In this document: piece after piece, positions 10,886 through 22,651 of the stretch | Numbering within the stretch: position 1 is the first letter of the stretch | How the letters are laid out: each line of letters begins with the position of its first letter | Source: Whalleya microplaca | Taxonomy: Eukaryota; Ascomycota; Sordariomycetes; Xylariales; Xylariaceae | DNA length: 64,000 nucleotides | Assembly (NCBI GenBank): GCA_022497155.1 | Contig: MU385718.1 | Span: 124,001 to 188,000, forward strand | Reading direction: 5' to 3' | Made by a program: the position numbers and the translations under genes | Notes under the pieces: generated by a model | What the model saw: the letters and a program-made list of their open reading frames with translations, nothing else | Database searches by the model: none | What the model was told of the DNA's origin: nothing

Positions 10886-12314
10886 CTATTCTGGAACTAG
10901 CGAGTTGACATATACTTCAATGTTCGCATAGCCCGAACTGCTTATCACCATGGCGTCGCTCGCATCATTGTAGTCTAAGCCATTTGCTTTCTCCCATGAA
11001 TCTGGAATTCCGTCACCATCCGTATCGGTTTCTTTCGCACCGCCAGAAATATACCCTGGGCCATTCATCGGACTGGCCGTCTCGTCACTGATAAGCTCTC
11101 CGGATTTTCCGAAGCTCTGTACCTCTTGAATGAGGCGGCCGTCTATGGAGTCCCGCGACGGAAACGAGCATCCGACTTCCTTAACCACATGATCCACGGC
11201 ATCATCTGGGCTTAGAAGAGTCGATGGTCCAGGGTAGTCGTACTGTGTCGATAGTATGTCCATGTCGCTATAGCAGGATGTGTCTTCGCAGAGCGGCGAG
11301 CCGTTTAGAGTGCCATCTTTGTCACTGTCGTAATAGTTGTTTGAGACGTCTAGCTTAGTCAGTAAACGCAGGATAGTATTTATATCAGAGCAGCTCACAG
11401 CCGTGGAAATTGGCATTTCCTCTAGTAAAAGCAGTGACTGATGTGCTAGGCCCAGAAATGAAGTAGTTGTTGATGATGTTAGCGTAGCTTTGGCCAGCAC
11501 TGTCACCCGCTATGTACCCGCCGCCTCCGCCCCAATTATAGACAACCTACAAGGGCTAGGTCAATCATCGTAAAACTAGATCCAACACTGACTGCCACCT
11601 ACATTGTTTTGAAAGTCATTCATGCCCTTAACTTTGGGATTTCGCGTCTTGTTATCGATGTATAGGTTTCTGAACAGACTGAGGCCGTAGTCGCTCTGCA
11701 TCAGACCCCCGCATGAATGTGTTTCTAATCCTTGGCCGATAATTGAGTTTTGGATCGTGATGTTGTGAACCTCGCCGTTGATAGAGAACGTCTCGTCACG
11801 GCCCCAAGAGATGGACAGATGGTCAAAGATCATATTCTTGCCCTCGGCAATGGTGATGCCGTCTTTTCCAGAGTCACCAGACTTCCCCATGCGGACGCGG
11901 ACGTAGCGAACAATTGCCTCATCGGCATTTGACCACGATAGACCATTGCCATAAAGTGCGATTCCACCACCCGGCGCGGTTTGGCCAGCAATGTAGATGT
12001 TCTTTGAGACGGAAACACGGTCGGTGATGTTGATAGTCCCGCCCACGTCAAATACGACAATGCGATTAGCTTCGGAAACCGCATCTCGAAATGATCCGGT
12101 GCCAGAATCACTATGTATCAAATTAGGGACGCCATTCCATGATAGTTTTTTGTTAACTTTCATACTCTAGATTTGTCACATGGTAGACAGTACCAGTGCG
12201 GCCGCCGGCTGCTTCTCGACCAAATCCCTCAGCACCTGGGAATGCTAGGATTGCGGAGGCGCTAGGTATGACTGTAGCCAGCAAGGCCGTTGCGAAAAAC
12301 TTGAGAATACACAT
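10886..12314 (-). CDS. plyC: Secreted pectate lyase, plyC-like
   Basis: The inferred exons are 12314-12166, 12110-11603, 11546-11399 and 11349-10886. The introns are 55, 56 and 49 bp, and the product is 422 residues, about the length of Aspergillus plyC proteins. It is a right-handed beta-helix lyase that cleaves de-esterified pectate by calcium-dependent beta-elimination outside the cell. The start was set at the Met of MCILKFFATALLATV, because this gives a clean signal peptide ending at ASA just before the mature AFPGAEGFGREA block. Family landmarks follow in order: IVVFDVGGTINI, IAGQTAPGGGI, FDHLSISWGRDE, LETHSCGGLMQ and KTRNPKVKG. Two acidic Ca-binding-like loops, DSDKDGTLNG and DTDGDGIPD, lie in the C-terminal part. 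An in-frame upstream Met would spoil the signal peptide. The third intron gives a G-Y-V join that matches the family. Confidence 0.9.
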
Positions 12315-13448
12315 TGCCCAACAGCAACTGCAGAATTGTACGTACAGAGTAGACACTTTTGGACACGATTATAGAATGCTTTCGGGTTGAAGCATTCCAT
12401 TCAAATGAATACGTCTACTATGTAGTAGCAAAGAAGGATCCCCATAGACTTGCCTTTCATTGGTGCATGGCTAAGTTGATATTTATGGACGGAAAAATTG
12501 TTAGGGTAGGAATTCTGTAAAGTAGGCAATATACATGAGGGAATGGAGTAGTGCACTCCCGAGTTCGTGTTGTGCCCAAGACGTAGGAGTCTGGGATACC
12601 ACAGGACCCTAGCCGACCTTCGCTAATTCAACGTGATGCTGACCGAACAAGGTGGTATTGCAGTTGTTATTGCATGGAGATGATTGGCTACAGTATATTA
12701 TACCACTGGCCTGATCCCGTGATTTCCGTGACTGCCATGATTCTTTAAGATAAATATTTACACGGCTCCAATGAAGGAAGCCCAAATTTACGGAAAATTA
12801 CACTCCACCGAGTTCATGAAACTCCTCTAAATTCGCAGCGTGCTTAATATTACGATGAGTATGGTATAATTTGAAGAGCTGGACAGCTTCTTGTTTTAGG
12901 CCTATTACTTGCTTGAGGTTTCGTGCCAATGGCTTGCGCGGATATTGTCAACCGTTAAAGTATCCTTTTATTTGCCATGCAAGTCCCAAACAGGGAAACC
13001 GTAAACAAAGTGGCAGCTGAATGGTAGAAACATAGAATATACCGATGACACAGCGTTATATAACACTGGAGGTATGAGACATCTATCGAATTATAGGGTG
13101 TCTAGTTAAGCGCCTTGCAGCCCGTAGCTACATTGGACAGGAATTCGCCCTGCGACTCTAGAGATAATACTTCCCTCATAATAAATACGTACTCATAATG
13201 CGTGCGTTACGAGATGAACGTATGAGGTAGCATAACAACACAGTTCTTGCACAAAAACTAACTGAAGGGTTGTGCTGCAAACAACCTCTACATACATGAT
13301 CCTAACAAAGGATCCTAACAGTGCGTCTACCTATTTCAGTAACATCATGAAGTCGCATTGACATCCGCTAGTCACCTCGGATGAGAGGAGGACTGCAAGA
13401 AGGTACAAAGTCTCATAAAATGACAAGCTATGACGCCAGCCCAGCAAA
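12315..13448. other. AT-rich spacer upstream of the pectate lyase
   Basis: No gene seen. A short direct repeat of 'gatcctaacaaag' type occurs near 13297-13320. It probably includes the pectate lyase promoter in its first few hundred bases. Confidence 0.5.
12368..12373 (-). promoter_or_regulatory. Possible TATA box of the pectate lyase gene
   Basis: TATAAT on the minus strand lies 54-59 bp upstream of the chosen start. It is a weak match and is supported only by position. Confidence 0.25.
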
Positions 13449-13779
13449 TACTTGCTATGGCTAATTCGCCTCGTCACGCCCAAGGGCGTTGCGCTTTAAT
13501 TAGTAAAAAGCCCATGTAATATAAAAAATTCCGATGTACATCCGCTACCACCTAAAATATTAATAGACAAATGTAGATTCGTTAGGCGTATATCTTCTTG
13601 TTTTAAATATGTGACAGTACGTAACAAAAGTACTTCGACTTATATAATAAGTTATACTGAATGTCAAGTCACTTTTATACTCCACTGATATACATCGGAA
13701 TTTTTATATTACTAGGGTCTTTTACTAGTTAAAGCGCAACGCCCTCTGGGCGTTGGAGGCGAATTAGCCATAGCAAGTA
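13449..13779. mobile_element. Complete foldback MITE with TA target duplication
   Basis: The 327-bp element at 13451-13777 is flanked on both sides by TA. The outer 20 bases CTTGCTATGGCTAATTCGCC are perfectly inverted at the two ends. Inverted similarity continues imperfectly for about 90 bp per arm (left 13451-13541, right about 13689-13777), including GGGCGTTGCGCTTTAA and AATTCCGATGTA. The AT-rich centre has no ORF. TA duplication and a small size point to a non-autonomous Tc1/mariner/Fot1-pogo-type element. The transposase that moves it is not in the window. Another end of the same family sits at base 1. Confidence 0.85.
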
Positions 13780-15197
13780 CCTAGGTTTGCTATCCAAGAC
13801 TAAGATTCTGCAATACGGTTTTTCGTCCTGAAATTTCCCTTGTGCTTTAATCTATCGCTTCCTGTAACCATATGCTCTCTTTAAGCCTGATGCTATTTCC
13901 TTTAGTAAATAGTGGGAGCTCCAATAAGTTTTCAATATCTCAACGCAGGAAAGGACGTTTGGGACTGAACAATTCAAAGGTAGCCACCAAATATAATCAA
14001 AACTCTTGCTTGGTTTGTAAAGCAATGTAGTCTCTGGTAATTATGGCTTGCTTGATTTGATCTAGGGAAGGTAAACCATTTATTTGGGGGATGAAAACCC
14101 AGCGTGAAGACAAGGTAGTATCATCATTCCTTCGGTATAAAGTACCAGGGAGGATACGCAGGCAGGTTTACCAACCGAATACTTCATTTCAAACCCTTGA
14201 CATCAATGTATATTATCAGACTAGTCTTCCCTAGCTGCTGTCTCTGAACTGGATCGTGCCTTCATAACACATGGCTGTCGTATCACTATAGCCACTCGTA
14301 ATGGCAGGGAATGAGCGCGTCGTTTCCCACCGACAAATATTCATCAAGCATAGATGCGGCTTTAATCTCGAGTATGCTGTCTGACTATCCTTAAATTTCT
14401 ATATATTCTCCATTATCATCGTGATTCTCCCTTACTTTACTATGTTCAGAGTCCTCTCCTTGTTTGTCTGTCGAAGCGTCGCTCTAAGGCCAAAGTACAA
14501 CAGTCTGATTGCTGGCCATAAGTCGAAAATACGTAGTTCTACTTCGTAACTCACAATATCGAGTTAGTCAGCTGCCTCTTTGGCTTTCTGGTTAGCTACT
14601 TTTCACTGCTTTCTTGGGACGAAATGGCTAGTGAGGAAGGAGCGAATATTTACTGCAGATGGCTTGGTCAATCGGGCCGCTGAATGAATTTCAATCGTGC
14701 AACTTCCTCGTATGCGTCTCTATTAGCAGTTGGTTGGTGGGCCAGGTAGAATGTGTTTGTCTACCCGCATGACAGAGCGCTGAGGCACATTGTCGTCTTA
14801 AGTAATTACCTATGTAAACTGTGAAGACCTGATTTCCGGTTTGCTGCAATCAAGGCACTAGAAGTGAATGGCTGGTGCCTTAATGCATACCTAATCAATT
14901 TGTCACTCCTGCAAACCGTTTTCTCTGCTCCTGCCTTGAATTTCTGGGCTGACCTGTGGATATTTCTGCAACCAAGAATTTTCCATATACCTACCACACC
15001 ACAAAGAATCGGCAAAATATATACAGAAGCACCAAGACATCTTTACAGACTTCTTTAGCTGCTGACGTACTAAAGTGCATCGCCGAACGACTGTGGCAGG
15101 TTAGCTACATCATACCCAAGGTACGCACCGATAGGCAACGTGCAGTCCCTATTGCCACCATCTTCTCTTCATCTTTCTAATACTCTTATCAATCTAG
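13780..15197. other. AT-rich spacer upstream of the F-box gene
   Basis: Only short frames without recognisable domains are present. The final 200 bp contains AT-rich 'caaaatatataca' near 15014, which might belong to the F-box promoter. Confidence 0.45.
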
Positions 15198-15360
15198 ATC
15201 GGCGTCAGACTTGGAAGTCAGAAAATCGCCAACCATGGATCCATTTCCAGCCGAGATGCATGCCATCTGTCAGCATATATCGGCGCTAGACTTGGAAGTC
15301 AGAAAATTGCCCACTATGGATGAATTTCCAACCAAGATTCTGCATGCCATCTGTCGGCAT
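15198..15360 (+). repeat. In-frame 81-bp tandem duplication at the F-box gene start
   Basis: Copy 1 (about 15198-15276) and copy 2 (about 15279-15360) share 'atcggcg', 'agacttggaagtcagaaaa', 'atggat', 'atttcca' and 'gcatgccatctgt'. The period is 81 bp, and copy 1 is 3 bp shorter internally. The duplication carries both a start codon and the first part of the F-box helix. Confidence 0.9.
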
Positions 15361-16647
15361 CTTGACCGCGACACCATCGTCAATTTCCGTCTAACCTGCA
15401 GAATATTCGCAGAAGTTGGTGCCGAGTACATTCGCCCGAAGCTGTTTATGCGCATGACGAAACAACATTTCGACAAGCTCACTGGCCTCTCCCAAATACC
15501 TCATCTCGCACAAGGACTTCGATCTTTGGAATACGCACCAAGCACCTATAAGGCCCCAGAGGGTACCTTGTTCGAGTTTGAGCGGGCGCATCGAGACCCT
15601 TGTTTTTCTCCATGCCCCCCCATTGGAAGATATGACGAGTATGTGGAGCTTGTTAGAGAGCAGCATGCTATTCAGACTGCTCATGCTGATTATTCGACCT
15701 TTCGAAATGCCTTGTCGAAATTCCCACGACTCAAACACGTCACTCTCTTCCTCGACCATTGTCACTCTGACTACCCCCATGTCAAACAGCTAGAGGAAGT
15801 CGGATATCTAAATGAGTTGATAGATCGTACCGGAAGCAACCACATGGATACATTCTTACGAGTGCTGCCTGAGGTCAGACTCGAACTCCAGAGATCCACT
15901 GAGGGAAAACTCGACTGGCAGCTCCAGAGCTTCACTGCAGAAAACCTGGACTGGCGCTTCTTTGAGCGCGATGACGATGCTACCGTACGAAAGTTGTTTG
16001 TTCCACTCTCCCATCTCCAACACCTTCGCCTTTCCATCCGGCACGATTGGATGGACAAGGGGAAAGGACATATTGAGTATGATCAGTGGCGCAGACTTCT
16101 GCAAACTGGTGCTCTTCGAGAAAGCATTCGGCCCCTAAAACAACTTCGCAGCATCGACATTGGGTTTGAAATCGAAGACTGGGATTGGGAAGTGAAACGT
16201 GTTGCCTCTTTCCTTGACATTGCCCCCCGGGCATTCACTTGGCCATTTCTTCGGACGCTAAAGCTACGTTGCATTAATACTGATCGTGAAGAGCTTATGG
16301 AATTTCTCCTGCGCCATCAAAAAACTCTACGTGAGCTTCATCTGGAAGATATTGGTCTCAGACGTACATCGTGGCCCCTCCTTCTCGCCGATATTCGGGA
16401 ACAGCTATACCTCACGGATCCATGCATCTACGGTTATACCGAAGGATTTGACGAAAGCCTTGGAGAGGATGAGCAAGGCTATCAGGTATGGTATATCGGC
16501 CAGTATGATAAGGGAAAGCACATGTACGATGCTATCAGAGAGTACCTATCGAAGGGTGGCACCACAAGTCCGGGAATGGACTGTCCTCTAACAGCGGAGA
16601 ACATGGACGAAGCAATGTATGCGCGTAAGCATCCTGCTGGGTTGTAG
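15235..16647 (+). CDS. F-box domain protein, function unknown
   Basis: This is an intronless frame of 470 codons from the ATG at 15235. An extension through a TTG at 15211 is unlikely to be used. The F-box lies near residues 30-75, in the segment FPTKILHAICRHL through FRLTCRIFAEVG and the YIRPKLF end, which is typical of large fungal F-box families. The rest has leucine-rich, poorly conserved helices and scattered Trp/Asp-rich stretches, and may be a substrate-binding region. F-box proteins bind Skp1 and recruit targets to SCF ubiquitin ligases. The N-terminus carries a duplicated partial copy of the F-box start, so a second ATG at 15316 would give the more canonical 443-residue protein. Targets are unknown. 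Confidence 0.75.
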   Translation: MDPFPAEMHAICQHISALDLEVRKLPTMDEFPTKILHAICRHLDRDTIVNFRLTCRIFAEVGAEYIRPKLFMRMTKQHFDKLTGLSQIPHLAQGLRSLEYAPSTYKAPEGTLFEFERAHRDPCFSPCPPIGRYDEYVELVREQHAIQTAHADYSTFRNALSKFPRLKHVTLFLDHCHSDYPHVKQLEEVGYLNELIDRTGSNHMDTFLRVLPEVRLELQRSTEGKLDWQLQSFTAENLDWRFFERDDDATVRKLFVPLSHLQHLRLSIRHDWMDKGKGHIEYDQWRRLLQTGALRESIRPLKQLRSIDIGFEIEDWDWEVKRVASFLDIAPRAFTWPFLRTLKLRCINTDREELMEFLLRHQKTLRELHLEDIGLRRTSWPLLLADIREQLYLTDPCIYGYTEGFDESLGEDEQGYQVWYIGQYDKGKHMYDAIREYLSKGGTTSPGMDCPLTAENMDEAMYARKHPAGL

Positions 16648-17282
16648 TTGCTGGAGGCAAGGTTCGTGGTCTGTGGGACGGATTACAGCAGGTGTCTATG
16701 GAAGAGACCAAGCCTGGATAGGGTTCCGGCGCAGTGAGACAAGACGTCATACTACCCAATGGGAGTTGTCATCTGCTAGAGATTTGATAGAATTCTATCT
16801 AGTGCTCTCTCAAGTAGTTCCTTCCATCCCCCATTTCCGAATTGATTTCGTTAGCAGAGGAAAAAATTTCAATTTAAGTCATCTCTGCTGCCCATACCTT
16901 GTGCTTGAATATTGTTTCTCTTCTTAAAGGGAATAGCATACCCCCTGAATAGGTAGCCCGCTAATATTCGACCGTAGATCATCAACCACATACCTGCTCC
17001 ATGGGAATTTTGATGCTTTGCAAAATCCTCTGTTTGAGACCCAAGGACGCCTAGGTCTGCTTTTCGTGAATAGAAGACAGATAATATTAATCGGTTCAGT
17101 TTACAATTGGTTGTAGAGTAGGGGAAGCTATTCTATAAATTTCATTATAAAATACGAGATCGACTAACGTCTAATTTCTAATGCAGGCTTGTTATTTAGC
17201 TAAAAGTGCGTTCCTTAGACCAATAGCAAGAGGATACTTGGAAGTCGGCCTGCGAATCAGCCTAGCCAGTTCAAGTAGAAGC
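16648..17282. other. Convergent intergenic spacer
   Basis: The region lies between the F-box gene 3' end and the SDR gene 3' end, which converge. No gene or repeat was recognised. Confidence 0.5.
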
Positions 17283-18236
17283 TCAAGAAGTACTGCTTTG
17301 GAGTTCCTTGGCGACTGCCTGGTAAGAACCCGACTTGATATCCTCCAAGATTCCCAATCCCCTAGGCTGCCAACCGAGCTCCTTAGCAGCCTTCGCGCTC
17401 GACGCGCGACTCTCGCTGATCAAAAACAACGTGAAGAAATCCCCGAGACTAGCCTTTGCCTCCTCGGACGTGATATCCCGCACGGGAATCTGCAAGGCCG
17501 CGGCGATGGCCTCAGCCAGCTGGCGCGCCGTCACATCGGTCGACGAGGTAATGTTGAAGATATCGCCCGCCTTGCCCTTCTTGCCAATCGACAAGCACAG
17601 CCTGGCGGAGTCGTCCACGTGGATCGCCGACGTGCGAACCTTCCCCCCATCGACACAGACCACCCCGCCGGTATTCACAGACATGAGCATAAAGAGACGG
17701 ATGGCGCTCCCGCCGCGCCCGTAGACATAGGGCGCAAAACGGAGGATAACGGCGCGGACTCCCTCCGCGACAAGCGCAAGGGCGTGGTCCTCGATCCGGA
17801 GGCGGGGGACAATCGGGTTCTTCGCGCGCGGCGAGGTCTCCGTGGTCTCGCCGCCGTTGGGGTCGGGGTCCGCCATCAAGGTGCCGGAGGCGACGAGGAG
17901 CGGCGTGTCGGTGCCCTTCAGGGGCTCGCCCATGGCGGTTATGGCGGCATTCTGGACGCGGATGACGTCCTCGTAATCCTTGTTGAACCCGTCGACGAAC
18001 GGGTCCGCGAGGTGCATGACGATCTGGGCTTGGGCGCTCTCGCGGCGGAGAACGTCGAGGGAGTGGAGATCGCCCCGCACGGGGACGGCGCCGAGGGCGG
18101 TTAGTTTCGCGTCGGCCGCTTCCGAGCGCGATAGGCCGTGGACCTCGTAGCCTTCGGCGATCGCGAATTCGGTGATGACGGAGCCGATGTACCCATTGCC
18201 GCCGGTGATGAAAATACGTTGTCGCTGAGATGCCAT
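17283..18236 (-). CDS. NAD(P)-binding SDR/epimerase-like protein (extended or atypical)
   Basis: This intronless 317-residue frame has the dinucleotide motif TGGNGYIG at residues 11-18, HLADPFVDG after the fourth strand, and VYGRGG and HVDDSARLC blocks typical of NAD-dependent epimerase/dehydratase relatives. The family reduces or isomerises sugar nucleotides, flavonoid-type compounds or other carbonyls. The usual catalytic Tyr-x-x-x-Lys pair is not apparent; the corresponding region reads RLRIEDHAL. It may therefore be an atypical SDR with another mechanism, or a regulator. It is GC-rich relative to its flanks. The gene faces the F-box gene, and 4.4 kb of empty sequence lies upstream of it. 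Confidence 0.85.
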   Translation of the reverse strand: MASQRQRIFITGGNGYIGSVITEFAIAEGYEVHGLSRSEAADAKLTALGAVPVRGDLHSLDVLRRESAQAQIVMHLADPFVDGFNKDYEDVIRVQNAAITAMGEPLKGTDTPLLVASGTLMADPDPNGGETTETSPRAKNPIVPRLRIEDHALALVAEGVRAVILRFAPYVYGRGGSAIRLFMLMSVNTGGVVCVDGGKVRTSAIHVDDSARLCLSIGKKGKAGDIFNITSSTDVTARQLAEAIAAALQIPVRDITSEEAKASLGDFFTLFLISESRASSAKAAKELGWQPRGLGILEDIKSGSYQAVAKELQSSTS

Positions 18237-21200
18237 TGTATACGTTGATTTGTTGGAAGGTCCCGGAACCGCGTAAGAATATCAGATCGAGAGAATAGTT
18301 TGAAAGTAGTATTAGAACGGTAAGTAGAGAGCCAGTTGATGCGATTCGGTCAACGGCAGTAGCAGTGACATTTTATATCTAGTCGGGAGGTAATTACAGC
18401 AAGCCACTAGGGCAAGTTGATATCCTATTAAAGTGCTGACATATGAAGGCATAGATGTTTGATTTCAAATCCAGACAAGCCCACCTTGCTGATTTCTGAC
18501 ATTATCTCCAATTCTTTCGATCTGTACGACCTCATGATCAGGGGTTAAATGTAGAATATCGTAACCGGAGTTTGGGTTTGGGTTAACTCCGCACGTATGC
18601 ATTTGCGTACTAGAATCTACCCACGATGCGTATTTCGTATCATTCGTCCAGTGGTGCTTCTCTGCGGCGATATTGCCTAGCAGTAGGGATTCGGTGCAAT
18701 AAGACCCCGGAATTACATGAAGCAATGATGGTGCCATCAACATTGCGGTAAGCTAAACTCCGGCCTGGAGCTCTGTTACTAAGCATTAAACATGTAAGAC
18801 ACGGCTTAACTAACTTTCCACAGCCGTAAATTTGGTTAACCGACGAGAATTAGATTCATCATGATGTATATGATGTAGGGTAGCTCTTCCTTCTCAAACA
18901 AGAGTCTAGAGACGTTAGTAGGGCCCAACACCCACGTAATTGATGTACCCACCTTATCTTGTAGATGTTTGACAGAGGGTTGTTGATTTGCGTTGATAAT
19001 CAAGAATGATCTAGTCATATGTGACTCTGGTGATTACATCATCAAATGGATTGTTGGGTAATGCGCCAGAAGGTGAGTTGCAGGCTTCTGCGCCCCGCTA
19101 TCGTCGAGACTGTTACAGCTTCTTATAACCGCGAATATTCTGCGATGTCTATATCTATAGAGGACGACACAGGAAGGCGAGGAGCGCAGGAACATGAAGC
19201 ACATAAGGGAATATAAAGACTAGTTATCAGCTGAGAGCCATCCCGGGCGGTTGGCACCCTACAATCATTCATCAGAAGAGAGGGAAGGCGACTTGTCAAG
19301 GAAGGCTACTTTGATAATCGCAAATATGATGTGATCTACACGATGGACGTACACGGTTAGAAAAGTTGTGGAACTACAATCAGGAAGGTGAAGCCAAAAG
19401 TGACACTTCGTTACCTTGATTCCTTTAACTTGATTGGACTTGAAAGATAGGAGTCAAGCATCGTAAGGCATTTGTATAGTGCACAGCGATAAAGCATTGC
19501 GCTATAAATGAAATAACAGCAAGCCTACTAGTTTCGCTTAAGTCTAATCAACGGTAGGTATCAATCTCTGCCGTGGTCTCTCCTATCATCATGTCCTAAT
19601 CTCCTCGCTCTCTTGCACCAACAACTATGGTATTTCTCTAGACTACGCAAGAGCAGCCGGTCAAACTCTAGAAGAACCCATGTAGCAGCAGCGATAATTT
19701 TTGCGGTACCTTTGTCATATGAACTTGCGATGTTGGACCGGATGCGGACTTCCATCGGAATGATAACGGTCAGTAGATATATGTTCGGTGAATCCGGGTC
19801 TCCGCTTGCCGGCGCTTTGCCACATTCCTGCGGAGCCTTATCGGCGAAGTGGATCGACAACCTAGTAGGGGCGGGCGGGACGCGATGGCGGATTCCTGTG
19901 TATTACGGGCGATCACGTCCTTGGGCATCTGTAGTTGGACTATGAAATGTTTAAGGAAACATTGAAGAAATAAATCTAGTTTTCATATGCATTTGGCCTT
20001 CAGATTACATATAGTTGCTTGGATTATATCCACTGGATCATACCCTGTCATACCGCAGCTTCTATGCTACATAGCAGACAGGCTGTTCTCATACGAAGAT
20101 AAAATGTAAGTATGCTATATATATTGCAGCATACATCTCGCTGTAAATCTATTCTACGGATTGAGGTTACGAGCCTGTTGCAATTTGCTTCTACCTAAGC
20201 AGTGACAAATTACCCTATGCCAAGCGATATTGTCGATTTTCAATTGATGTTTTAATTACCTACCACTCAATCACTAGATATGTCACGTCTCTAAGGGCAG
20301 CTTTCTAATAATAAACCATTCAGCGCTTGCAAGATAAACCGATGTGGACCTAATAATAAATACACTTGCCAAGCAAATAACTATTGACGCAAAATTCCGC
20401 CCTGGGAAGCCAGCTATCTGATGGGTAGTGTACGGCGAAGATAGTAAGGTTGTAATGAGGCTGGAAAACAAGTGTTGATAGAAATTACGCATGAATGTGG
20501 CTGATACATGATTGGAAGACTTTACATACTTCCCGGGCGTGATATCAACGGTAGACCCCCACTCTAGAATAAGCGACTTTACCAAATGGAGCAGAGCAGG
20601 GTAGACAAAGCATTTGTGCGGCTCAGACTTCGCCTGAAAGCCAGCCGTTAGGTCGGTCAACACCAACGTATTGGGTAACCCGTGGAACTATTCCTTGCGG
20701 CGTAGGACTTATCCTTCCATTTTTTCTCATTTGTCCTGTTTGTTTAGAAATGCAACAGAGAATTTAACTAAAACCTTATTTAGTAGTAATAGATAACATT
20801 TTCTTTATCTATGTTGTAATCGGGTTTCTTTATGTCGCGATTGGGTGTATGTTGTCATGGCTAAATCTTATCACGTCTCTCGTTTAAAATAATTATGTAG
20901 ATTACAGAGGGGGCAGGCAGTCTGTTTGGTGACAAGACTATCATAGTATAATGTAATGCAGAGAAAGAGTCTTTGGGACAGACTCTCTTCTACCAACATA
21001 CGTAACTTCATAGCAGCTATAGCCTTAAGAGCATACATATTAACGGTCGCGTGACTGTTTACGCCACCAACTGAACTTGAACCAATTATCAATAAGCACC
21101 TAGCCATTGAAACACCAATAAGCAGCCTAACATGCATCTACGCATAATCGTTCACCGTCGGCTGCCCAGTTCCACGCCCGGACAGTGGACTCGGGCAGAA

Positions 21201-22651
21201 TAGCGTCAGAAAACACCCACACAGCTACATCAATACAGCACTTCACAACCTTGCCTTCTAATCAACACAACTACCTTGCATCAAGATTTAAAAATTCAAA
21301 AAAATCATTATACGATATTTTATTCAAATCAGAGCTAGCTTGTCACTTTTATATAATTTTATAGTGCGATTGTGGGTGTTTGGTTGTATGATTTATTAGA
21401 TAGGTTCCTCGGTGGCTTGTCTCCCGAGTGTGCGTTTTTATTGACGCCATTCTGTCGGGTTGCTCATCCCGTTACCGAGTCTTGTCAGTGGGCTTCGGTG
21501 GAAAAGAGGCTTGCACATGCACATATGATATATGTTGATTAGCGCATCACATCTCGTCCATTGATCAGAACAGAGGCAAGGCGAGGCTTGTCAGGATCGA
21601 CTAATTATAGTCGGTCCCCAATTCCACTTACATATATACAAATGTAAAAGCTTCTGCCGGCTACCCAGCTACCCCCATGCTTACATACATTATGCATGTG
21701 TGTGCAGTAGGCACTTACCGCCTTGTGGTTACCTGTACGGAGTAGATAACGGCCAATCCCCTGGGATGATCAAGAGTCGCCCTATTACATATTTCCCTGT
21801 TCCATTATCAGGCCCTTGCCCCGCGTGCCCCGTATCTACATAGCGGCCGTTCCTGGTAAAGACAGCCCGTGATCCTGAGCTACCCCAGATAGGCAGGTTG
21901 TGTGCGGGTCTAAAAGCCGTTATGACGTAGGGCGGCGGAATCGTTACCTAGCGCAGGGCCAAGCGAGCTCTAAGATCTCAGCTTCCCCATGGATGTGTGT
22001 GATAGGCGTTGTCCGTCAGGCGTTCTGGTGCTCTGTCTCGGTATTCGTTTTTAGTTTTATTTTCTTACATTTTTCATATTTCCTATGTCTGGACGTTTCG
22101 TTTCAGATTTCTCACAGCCACTCAATCTTGTAAGGCCAGAGATAGATAGCGATTATTGTTTTGACGATCATTAAATCCAATGGGGACTTCCGCAGAAGAG
22201 AGATATCGGTCGACTCTTTAAAGCTAAAGACTTGCGAGTAGCGGGTCTACCACGCTAAAGCAAGCCCGCTAAAGGCTAACCCACCTCTAATAACCCACCA
22301 CCAACCCGCCAGCCAGGGGCGTGGCCTGTCAGCCACGCATACTACGTAGCTCATGTGCTGCTATGTAGTAGGCACGCAGTACATGGGTACATACAAGTGA
22401 TCAAATTACAAAAACTACATTACATACGTCGTCCCAGCCGGCTACCCTGTTTTCTATTCTCTACAAACTTTACATCCAGTTACTGTGGAATTGGAAAACT
22501 TCCACGGCAGTGTAGATATCTTTTCGCCCGTCGACATCCAAGCGCCATTGCGTGCGTAGTATAATGATCCCGAGGAACTTGTTCGCTCAGACCTCCTACA
22601 CCATTTGCAACATTCCGCTCTCCCAGCGGAGTTCGCTCTCGTGCTCTCAGT
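18237..22651. other. 4.4-kb gene-poor spacer
   Basis: It consists of AT-rich stretches and short frames. None of these frames shows a domain I recognise. A repeated 'accacgctaaag...cccgctaaaggctaaccc' pattern near 22247-22290 and pyrimidine-rich DNA lie in the last 400 bp before the permease start. Confidence 0.45.

Noticed and set aside
15211..15234. TTG start for the F-box protein
   Set aside because: A non-ATG start is unlikely when a good-context ATG (aaccATGG) lies 24 bases downstream in frame.
17181..18104. 307-codon plus-strand frame
   Set aside because: It is antisense to the SDR gene. The GC-rich codons of the real gene leave the opposite strand open, and the translation is low-complexity Arg/Gly-rich without a domain.
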